A stretch of DNA of 64,000 nt from Tulasnella sp. 424 (lineage: Eukaryota > Basidiomycota > Agaricomycetes > Cantharellales > Tulasnellaceae), in assembly GCA_019633425.1 (NCBI GenBank), contig WSUB01000013.1, positions 248,001-312,000 of the forward strand, read 5' to 3'. The notes beneath the pieces were generated by a model. The model did not search any database. It saw only the letters and a list, made by a program, of their open reading frames with translations, and was not told where the DNA came from. The position numbers and the translations under genes are program-made. Every line of letters begins with the position of its first letter. Positions within the stretch are counted from its first letter, which is position 1. Shown here piece after piece: positions 55,182 through 64,000 of this stretch.

Positions 55182-56660
55182 TTAAGGATCGAGTCTGCAG
55201 GACTGTATACCGATGTCGTCCCAACCATTAAAGGGGTTCAAACACAATCCGCTAAAAAGAAACCGACGGACGGAGCCTCTGTAAGCTCTGGGCCTGAGTA
55301 CACAAATATAAGGATCGTATAAACCCACTGCTTTAACCTCGGAATGGCCACCCGTGCCGTTGCGTTCGGGGTCCTCCTGCCGAAGGGGGGTGCCGGGCTT
55401 AACAAAGTCGATCGAAGCACCCGTGTCAACGTGAACCTCCGTCGTCAGAAAATCTTCCTTCACAGTGTACGTTTTGTACGTTCCAATGAGACTCCGATTC
55501 TGGGTTCCAGACTGGGGGTCAAATGCTGCCCGTGGTCACGTGAAGGTGGCGAGAGGACTTTAGCCTTTTTGGATTAATAGGTGTTCGTGTTTGAACGTAC
55601 CAGAAAGGGAGGCTTGAATGGTGCCATCTCGTAGCACATTCCAAACGTTTGAGACAATCCTTGTTCGGTCGTCACCAGAGGGGCTATATACTCCGTTTCC
55701 GGCGTGAAGTCCGTACGGGCTAGATGATCATGAACGCCCTTAACACCCCACGAACGGCCGGAGAGTGAGGTCAGTACTTAACTTGAAATTGCAAGGGCGA
55801 AATAGAAGTGAGAGCTCTCTAAAACTGCATTCATTATTCTAATTAAGTAGATGAGAGATTTGTCCAGGAACACACTAGCTAGAAACTCACCAGGCATCCA
55901 ATTAGGTGAGGTTTCGATGAAGGCATAAAGCAAACAAGAAGGGCCTCTTGACGATCTATTGTGGCACTAAGTCGGGCGTAGGAGACTTGGTCGATCGGAT
56001 GGCGACCGCGAGATACATATTGAAGAGGGGCTGATGCCTCATCGCTGACGACACGCAGTATCCCAAAGTGTCTCCCTTGCAGAGAGGGATTATATCTATG
56101 GGGATTGGGAAGCGTTGATTGTATTATCCTGTCTTCTGCTACCCGTTGGTCGTCTGGTAGGTTCAGCTGCGATTCTGGAGCTTGCTCCGCAGAGGGGGTA
56201 GCCTCTGAAGGTCGAGGACTGAGGGTTTCTGCTGACCTGAGAACGGAGTAGATCGAGGAGTAAGCTACCATATGTAAGCCCAGAATTCAAATCAGGACTC
56301 GCCAGATGGAGGTTGCAATCTTGGTTTCCGGAGCCACATCAACTAGGGGATATTGATCAAACATCTCCACTACAAAGATATCCCAGTCGCTCTTTTTTGA
56401 CGGATCCAGCCGAGCAAACCACCGAAGCGCTTTATGTCGGAGTCGACTTCTAGCGAAAAGAAGCATTCGCCCTCGATCCCCAGACCACCCTTCGGTAAAT
56501 GCAAGCTCCTCTATGGCTGCGATGAATTCCTCGCACTCATTACCGTCTATGCCTCTGAAAACTATATCCGATGCTCCGACAAAGGTCGTATGAACTGACA
56601 TTTAGTTTAGTTTCGTAGGCACTATTTTGTCAAACAGAACTTACGTGCAGTACTTGTCAT
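55182..56660 (-). CDS. gag-like domain protein, unknown function
   Basis: A tiny first exon (ATG at 56660, MTSTA) joins LHTTFVGASDIVFRGIDGNE in phase, then a retrotransposon-gag-like helical domain: ECEEFIAAIEELAFTEGWSG, RSRLRHKALRWFARLDPSKK and FVVEMFDQYP, the W-x9-W-type pattern of Ty3-like gag. Further exons give FGILRVVSDEASAPLQYVSR, DHLARTDFTPETEYIAPLV and FGMCYEMAPFKPPFLV. No protease, reverse transcriptase or integrase is seen nearby, and the gene has introns, so it looks like a host gene with a gag-derived domain rather than an active element. The joint between the second and third exons and the whole 3' end are uncertain. Confidence 0.5.
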
Positions 56661-56699
56661 CGTGATGTATAATCAACAACTTTGCGAACGTTTCGGGGC

Positions 56700-58478
56700 A
56701 AAGAACGATTATCTGTGCAAGGTGGTGGAAGGGTTGAACGTGTTCGCCAGGCACGGGTGCACTCCAAATCGTGGGACTGACGATCGGAACCAGTGTTCAC
56801 CGAGGAACCGATTGGAGAGCGCGGGGGATTTGAAGTCTCGTCGCCAGTTTTGGATGATCGATTAGACGAGAGGGAGGATTCTGTGGGTGCCGCTGATGCC
56901 GTAAAGGGGTGACTTGACGCCGGAGAAGGGATCCCAAGACTCCCATTCCCGTGTCCAAGTTGATTAGACGAAGAAGGCGGTGTCAATGGGCGGCTATTCC
57001 TCTATTTTCGACAGCCCCTCTCGCCTTAACGATCTCAATTCATGTTTACCAGTGCGGACATTTCGGAACTCTCGGAACGGGTTTCGTTTTCACTATGTCC
57101 TCCCTCACTTCCTTCTGAACTTCTTTGTTCCCATTGCAATCCACTCTCATTTTAATTCTATTTTTGGTTCATCTATCTCTCTATGGTCACCAGATTCTCG
57201 TATTTACCTAGCATCAGCGGATTGACTTTTCTGGATCTTTTCTGTCTTACATTTCTCCCCTGCACATTACTTCAAAAGTACTTTACGGTGTTGGGTTTCT
57301 ATTTCTTGCCTCCCGTATACGAATAATCACTTCCCCTATTTTTGGGTACGAATGATCGGGGGAGTGGATGGGGTTGAGATATGGATGAGGATAAGGTTAC
57401 AAGACCTGGAAACGACCTTGTCAGGCCTTGCAGCCGCTTCGTGGGCCTATCCCTTGGAACGGATGACAGTTTCGCGCTGAAAGACATGGAAGAGCTTGAA
57501 GCGAGGGGACCCGGCGATGTGTATTTCCCTGAGGCAGTCCTTAGTACGATTAACCGAATCGCCATTAAATCAGCATCCATGACTCAGGCGGAACAGACTT
57601 ATAGCTATTTCTCGTTCAATCGCTCGTCAATCCGTCTTGCTCTAGGTGTCACATGGGCCCAGATCTCTCGCCCAGACAGATCGCGGAAGCTTTCTGTGTT
57701 TACCGCATTCAGTACTTCAACAGATTTGAGGTGTTTTCATAGGAGACTGTAAATGAGCCCTGACAGAGCCCAAAAACAGCATGGAGAGGCAGTATGGAAG
57801 GAATAAAACGCTTGGTGGAAACATATGGGAGGTGTCCGCGAATGGAGGAACCGTCAACGAGGTAGTGCAGAGAAAGGCTTCAGAGCGTAAACCACTGTAG
57901 GGCGTGACAGTGTCGAAAGCTGCTAACCAAGCTCCGACTAATAACTTAGGTTCAAAATGATGCTCGGTAAAGAGGTACACTCTGTCATTTAGAAGTGTTG
58001 TGTGCAAAGTGCCGGTGTGTTCAAGTTATTGGTGGGCGGCTGAGCAACTGAAGGCGCGGGAGGGTCGGTGTTCGGTCAGGCTTCGGAGGAATGTGCCGAT
58101 CGTTCAAGAAGGTCGATAGGAAACCCTAACAGAGTGGACCAAGAGACAGTACTAGTCTCAACCCGGTGCTAAGTTGATCTGGACAGAGTTGCTTGCTTGG
58201 TTCGGCAACTTAACTCGCCTTTGTCTTCCAACTGTTTGTTTGTGCGAGATGTTGGCTGAACCTTATCGGGGTCTGAACTTCCTAAGAATATTCTCTCACA
58301 AAATCTAGACACTTTCTACACCCTCGTGACCCGCCATCCCGATGAGGACGATTGACGGGACGTCTTTTTAAACCCCTTGCCAGCCCCATCCCCCTCGAAC
58401 TCTCGACTCGCGATCCCCCTCTCCAAGGAGCTCCCCCCTGACCGAAGTCTGAATCACCGCCACCCCGCCGGTCGTTTG
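56700..58478. other. intergenic region, no gene supported
   Basis: Open frames at 57,381-57,752 (+) and 57,717-58,007 (-) have no recognisable family or splice context. The region 56,990-57,300 is pyrimidine-rich. I see no RNA gene. Confidence 0.35.
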
Positions 58479-60921
58479 ATGCAAGGAAACGAAATCCACG
58501 AGGCCAACCCTCAGACGGTCGGGTCCGTTGAAGATACCCATCCTGGGTTCCAACTTAGCGCCAAACTAGTGCGTTCTGTCCAGGTCTCAAGGGTGGTTGC
58601 AGGGAATCGCCGACACGATTTGGTGTTTGTAGCGGGGCAAGCTCGAGAAACTTGCCCGGTGGCGACTCGATTCCTCCTTAATCGAATTCCCTGGGGACGC
58701 CCACGAGTTTCGTGGAGGATTCGCGACGGTTTCACGAGCACTTTTAGCTCTGACTCTCAATGGTCAAAGTTCCGAGCCGAAGGTTGTGTGGCAATAACCT
58801 CTTCATTGCTAGCAGAGCTAATGATTGACCGGGTCATCTGCTCCAATAGGTTGTGGCAGTCAAGAAGCTGAAGGTGGAACGTGATGCGGATCTAGAACGC
58901 GTATTGGGCGTAGGAATCCCTCCCCCGATTTCAGAGCCTGATTGAAATACTAACTTCTTTCAGCTGGCACTCAGGGAATCGGAATTCGTGGTCGAGCTTT
59001 CGCATTCCAACATTGTTACGCTGGAAGGATTCGTTGAAGACGCGTCCAGGCGTATGATATGGCTGCTTTTTCCATGGGAAGAGAACGGGAGTTTGCGGGA
59101 CTTTCTCGCGTCCGGAGAATGGGAAATACCTGAGCGAATCTCGCTGGTACGATCAATCTCTTCTCCTTTGACCCACTACTGAGGAGTCTCGTTTTTCAGA
59201 TTAATGACGTAGCCCAAGGGGTTCAATATCTCCATAGTCGGACCCCGCCCGTATATCACGGCGACCTTAAATCGGTAGGCATCCACTCCCGAAAATTCGC
59301 TTTGCGGGATGGCTAACTCGGAATGTCTGTAGCTTAACATATTGGTTAATCGCCGCTTCCGCGCTCTGATTACGGATTTCGGCTCCGCCCGCCATCTAAA
59401 AACCGAGGACTTCGCCCAGGAAGCGAAGAAACGTGAACCGCAGCCAAGACCGGAGCAAGCCACGGGCGAGGAGAGTATTACGCTTCAAGCAATCTACTCT
59501 GCCTCAACCAACACGATAACCCTCACCTGCGACAAGTACACCCTTCGCTGGGCTGCACCTGAGTTGCTGAGGGATGAGCTACCGAGCCTTGCATGCGATA
59601 TTTGGGCATTGGGCTGGATCGCTTATGAGGTACGAGGAACCACGAGGATCATTCACCGTCGATGCTCATAGACTTGCGCTGAGATAGGTGATGACCAACG
59701 CTATTCCATTCCACGACGTTAAAAGGGACGTCGCCGTAGTCAGTCGGGTCATTCAGGGAGACCTTCCGTCTATCACCGACCATGCCCGCATGTCGTTGAT
59801 CCAGGCGCTTTGCGCGCTCATGGCCCAGTGTTGGAGCATTGGCCCTGAAAAACGACCGACGGCAGCCGATTGTGTCAAATCAATCTCTTGGATGGTGAGT
59901 GAGTGGTGCTGGTAACGAACAGATATCGTCTATGTTTCTGTGCGGTTGACTCACGATGCACTCGATGCAGCCAATGATCACTCCAGAGCCTACCCAAGCC
60001 ATCGACCCAGAGGCTTCTCGGATTCGCGATGTTGGCCTTCTCAATCAAATCGGAGCCATGTACATGCGTCAAAGCGACTATGTCAACGCATTGGACTGCT
60101 GCACCAAGGCATTGAATATTTGCGCAACCACCCAAGACATCCACGGAAAAGCTGACGCTCTGAGGGGTCTTGCTGAAGTACATCGGTTTCAAGCTGAATA
60201 CATCAAGGCAGCACGTTTCTACTCCGAAGCCCTGCAGCTTTATACCGAAATCGGCAGTCACCGTTGGAGAGCCTTTACTCTCTGGGGTCTCGCTGAGGTG
60301 CATCGATTAGAATACCAGTACACTGAAGCCTCCACGTCCTACTCCGAGGCCCTACAGATTTATACTGACATCAGTTATCAACCTGGGAGAAGTGATGCCC
60401 TTTGGGGTCTCGCCGAGATACATCGGGTACGAGGGGAGTACGACGAGGCTATCAAATTGTATTCTGAAACCCTCCAAATATGTATGGACGAGGGATTTAG
60501 CCTAGGGAGAGCCGACGTTTTGTGGAGTCTTGGTGAAGTTCATCGGTCTCGAAGGGAGTACAGCGAGGCCATCAAGTTTCACTCCGAATCCTTCCAGATA
60601 TCCGCGGAAATGGGCTACAGATTGAGACAAGCCACAGCTCTATGGAGCCTCGCTGAGGCGCATCTCTCTCTCGAGGAGTACGACGACGCCGCTACGTTCT
60701 ACTCCAAAGCCCTGCAAATTTCTACCGAAATCGCCAGTCACCAATGCAGCGCCAATGCTCTGCTCGGCCTTGCTGAAATACACGATAGGCAGGGCCACCG
60801 TAGTGAAGCAATATCTTGCTACAAGAAAGCCTCTGAAGTCTGGCGAGAAGCTGGATTCCCCCAGAACGCAGCCGACGCTTTGAAGCAAGCGGCTGATCTC
60901 CGCACCGAGGAGGCCGTATGA
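58479..60921 (+). CDS. protein kinase-TPR fusion, gene 2
   Basis: Proposed start at 58479 (MQGNEIHEANPQTVGSVEDT). A GTCTCA...TTGTAG intron then gives RGKLEKLARWRLDSSLIEFP and the Gly-loop-like HEFRGGFATVSRALLALTL, joined to VVAVKKLKVERDADLERVLG. Later exons give LALRESEFVVELSHSNIVTL, VYHGDLKS joined to LNILVNRRFRALITDFGSAR, RWAAPELLRDELPSLACDIW and ALGWIAYEV. The kinase ends ...VKSISWM, and an intron follows at the same place as in gene 1. The TPR part (59,970-60,921) has about seven 40-residue units of the type GLAEVHR...YTEASTSYSEALQIYTDI and ends in LRTEEAV. As in gene 1, the kinase is non-RD (H-G-D) with intact Lys and DFG. The early exons are my reconstruction and less certain than the rest. 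Confidence 0.78.
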
Positions 60922-62307
60922 TGATTTAACGCATATATTCGAGATTAAACTAGACTCTTTGTTTTCGTTAGGGTAAAATTCTGTTGTATGTGGGGTGCCT
61001 AAAGTTCCATGCACTATGTTTCATTAGCCTAAGCGCCTGCATTCCGTTTTCTGTCATCCGTTGACACCCCCTACCTGCTGTAGAAGAAACGGTCCCTCGT
61101 ACCATAGTTCTCTCCCTCCAGGTATACTAAGCATTTCTGTACTGTTTAGGACACGATCAACCCAACCCATTTGAGTGACAGTCCGCGAGGAACGTAAGGT
61201 CTGAAGGATGACGGTGCCACTAGCTTTCCTATAGCACTCAATTTCACAACATCAGATCTCGCTCACCGTGACTACCTGAGGGAATTTATTCGGTGTGCTT
61301 TGATGGCAGGCGCAGGATTTCGAGCTCGCCTTTAACAACCTGCATTTTCAGGATGTCCCATACCTGGCTGTGGTCTCTGCTTAGATGTATAATTCCCAGG
61401 TGAAACTTTCCAACCATGTTCTTTGAGCTCAAAGTCAGGCAGACACGTAAGTTCCCTCCGAAGTACTAATTGAGTAATCGAGATATCAGGGGTTTCAGTA
61501 TTGTACCTAATGCTTAAAAACGCTTCTACGTATACAAAGCAGTGTGTCATCCCGTGCCGTGTGCGGTAGAGTGATTCAATCAAGTCGAACTGCACTGAGC
61601 ATCTCTTCATCATTCTAGGTTGCTGTTTCGTATGACGTTTCTCTTCACGGAAAATCCAATCCTACAACCTAGTGTTAGTACCAACGCGCCAATCCTACTC
61701 TGTTTGCGACCCGACGTATTTCAAGGGTCTCTCGGCCGCGCTCCGAAGGCGGGGCTAAAGTGGACACCTGATTCGCTTCGTACACTGAATAATATTGCCC
61801 AGGGGAGACATTTGGGAGTCGGTCCAGGGCAAGGAGGACCGGTAAGGGAGGGCGGACATACCGCGCTAATGGTGGAATCCCTGGCAGCCATTCCTCCAGA
61901 TTAGATCATTGCCCTGCGCATCCACACCAGGGTCTTGGTGGTGGGCGGGTGTGTCGTCAGCGCGTGTGGACCTTCCAATGTCACCAATGCATTAGGTAAT
62001 ATGCGGTGAACGACCTTCAAAGTCTCAATCTATCCTGTTATCTGCTTGAAATGGGTGCTGGTTATATGGCAAGCAGCCAGTGAGGAAAAGGAAGAGGCTC
62101 CAAGGGGAACCATAAGTTGTAGGACTTGCGTGTAGGATATGGATTTGCACCGTGTACACCCAAAGCATAGAGCCATTGAAGTCAATATTCCGTGAAAAAT
62201 GCAGTCATAGTTTCCGTGCCATTCTGCAACCTGTAACTTATGTATTCTAACGATAGCTAACCTCTACACAGGAGGAATGATACCCAAGGTTCTAAATCAG
62301 TCCGTTA
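60922..62307. other. intergenic region, no gene supported
   Basis: Frames at 61,332-61,613 (-) and 61,620-61,904 (+) show no family features. Nothing else was seen. Confidence 0.35.
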
Positions 62308-64000
62308 TCAACGTTCATTGAGCGAGAACATAATGTCCGCTGGACGTAAATCGTACATTTCATAGCCCCAGTCCGCCCGTCGATTGAGATGAACATACAG
62401 TCGATTGATCCCTACGTCCGCGTTACGGGCAATGAATTCATAGGATTTTTGATCCTTTTGAACAAATTCCATGAATTCGGAGATCATGTTCAGATCTTTG
62501 GATGTGAGGAGTTTGTTCCGATTGGGAGCATGCGGTGTGCGAGCTTTCAACCTGCTGCTAGACCATGCCCCGTTTATTGCTACGTCAACTATTGCTTCCA
62601 GAGGAACCCAGAGTCGACAGCTCGCAACAAATATCTTGTGTTTGTCTGAATGACCGAGCTGGATGGTGGTCGTCCTCTTGAATATCCATAACATTACTCT
62701 TACAATGCAGGATTTTACCAGCGGCCTTAATGTCCGCATCAGCCGCCGATCAAGCACCTGGAGCCGGTTTTCTTGCCCATGCTTGGGCTGGTGTAGTAAA
62801 CTCTGGAGTTCCTGCCACCCGCCCCAGGCGCAACAACTCGGGGGTTACAAGACATTCGGAATCATCAAGCATGATATCAACAATGGCATTGATAAGACTG
62901 TCAGTTAGAAGTTGTTCGGGCTGTGGATCTCTGGGAATGGAAATCGCGTTCGTGCGGAGGCCATTGTGGATCAGAGCGTGCAACGCGAGCACTGCCTCGA
63001 ACGAGAGCCTAACAAACTCCAAACTGGGTTCTCCGGAGTCCATCGATATCAAAGGGTCGAGGTATGACAAGATCAGGCATGTAATACCCTGTCCCAATCT
63101 GTCCGGTTGCTCGTTCGCAAGCTTAGGAGAGAGTTCGACGGTCCTTCGCAAGCACGCTGTGTAATTCCTCACGGTATCGAGTTCATATCGCGGATTCCCC
63201 TTAAGCGAGGGCAGGGCTGCGTTTCCCCAAACTATAGCATTTCCCAAAATCCGTGCAAGGATAAATCTTTTAAATGTTAACCATCAGCCAAACCCTTCCA
63301 CACTGATGGTCGACATATCACTTACTCGTTCTCTCCTGCTTTAGCAAGGACCCGAAAAGTGTAGGTTGAATAAGCGTGACCGGAAGCGGGGTCGATTCTG
63401 CAAAAATCAATTGCCCATAGGCCCAGAAGGACATCAGCCATATGGTGTGTTCTCCCAGCCAAGAAACCCTGTGACGCTCTCGCCCATTGATATTCTGGGA
63501 TGACTGGGCCGCTGCTGAGGATCGTGAAAAGAAAGGCAACGTGGAGAATGTATTCTGCGTCTTCGGACACGTGAAACGGATATATGGCAGCGGCAAGTTC
63601 CAATGCTCGCAAAAAAGACCCGCCAAAAGTCCTTGAACGAAACAGCAGGAGGTCGGTGAGGTACCTCCTTTTGACAGGATCTTTGGAGAATTGAAGGACC
63701 ACGCGACATAATCCCAACCCGAAAAACTCTGCTATCTCTTGATTTCTTTCACTTGGTTGGGAGCGCCAGATGTCAAACGCTTCGTGACACAGGGATACAA
63801 GAGGTCGCCAAATTTCCGAGTTCTCGAATGCGTATGCGCATGCGGCATTGTCGAGAGTGCATATAAACTGCACAGCAACTATTTGGTCTCCACGATTAGA
63901 CGTTGTCCCAAGGAGCCAGCCAGCCGCCTCCGCAGTCACTACTTGCTCGAGAGAGCCTGCGCAGCCAGCATTGGATGAAATGAGCCGAGTATTCAGTAGC
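62308..64000 (-). CDS. partial gene, unknown; resembles C-terminal part of fungal DUF6535-type proteins
   Basis: The minus-strand gene runs off the window at 64,000, so its N terminus is missing. The main exon (from at least 63,939 down to about 63,322) reads EAAGWLLGTTSNRGDQIVAV, CHEAFDIWRSQPSERN and LGLCRVVLQFSKDPVKRRYL. The next exon (to about 62,750) has RILGNAIVWGNAALPSLKGN, VRNYTACLRRTVELSPKLAN and TPELLRLGRVAGTPEFTTPA. It is helix-rich and alpha-solenoid-like. The pattern reminds me of the C-terminal regions of large agaricomycete membrane proteins with DUF6535, but this is only an impression. The 3' end is uncertain: it stops at 62,750 if unspliced, while a further coding-like frame reaches 62,308 (MEFVQKDQKSYEFIARNADV). 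Confidence 0.45.

Noticed and set aside
57381..57752. 123-codon plus-strand frame in the 57 kb region
   Set aside because: No family resemblance and no splice or promoter support; both strands have comparable random frames.

Overview
The window is a piece of a fungal nuclear genome, most likely from a mushroom-forming basidiomycete (Agaricomycetes). Most genes are cut by many short introns (about 50-70 bases, GT...AG). The housekeeping genes look basidiomycete, and several families are typical of that group: a single-pass membrane protein with an NTVTYNMISACAACQ-type motif, kinase-TPR fusions and a gag-like host gene. No bacterial operons, CRISPR, tRNA or rRNA genes were seen. All calls are from reading motifs and splice signals by eye, with no database search.

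Region 1 (0.7-10.9 kb): dynactin p150 subunit (+), a SIKE/FGFR1OP2-like STRIPAK coiled-coil protein (-), a doubtful small gene (+), GAR transformylase of purine synthesis (-) and a basidiomycete-type single-pass membrane protein (-). About 2.6 kb without a recognisable gene follows.

Region 2 (13.6-19.0 kb): a tandem duplication. Each unit of about 2.6 kb holds a secreted double-psi beta-barrel (RlpA/expansin-like) gene on + and a PIG-H gene (first step of GPI-anchor synthesis) on -. Both secreted-protein genes are intact. The first PIG-H copy is broken by a 29-base deletion and the second looks functional. A run of 96 N in this region is flanked by an 81-base perfect direct repeat and is probably an assembly artefact.

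Region 3 (19.0-29.3 kb): DNA polymerase delta small subunit (+), a peroxisomal acyl-CoA/oxalyl-CoA synthetase-like enzyme (-), an unknown single-pass membrane protein (-), a WDR89-like WD40 protein (+) and a kinase with a degraded APE motif (-).

Region 4 (29.5-49.7 kb): an accessory, rearranged region. It starts with scrambled exons of a short-chain dehydrogenase, then holds five copies of one glycosyltransferase family (GT18/MGAT5-like, type II membrane protein, five exons each). Copies 1, 4 and 5 read intact, copy 3 has a one-base frameshift and copy 2 is a truncated, split pseudogene. Between copies 1 and 2 lie a broken duplicate of the 5' part of the WDR89-like gene, a decayed TPR fragment and a large kinase-TPR fusion gene (-). 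Intergenic blocks are repeated between the copies.

Region 5 (49.7-64.0 kb): the Fe-S assembly factor DRE2/anamorsin (+), the box C/D snoRNP factor BCD1 (+), Mediator subunit 18 (-), a gag-like gene of unknown role (-), a second kinase-TPR fusion (+) and a gene cut by the window end (-).

The most interesting non-housekeeping content is the pair of kinase-TPR fusions, which share their architecture and the intron at the fusion junction, and the glycosyltransferase array with copies at different stages of decay.
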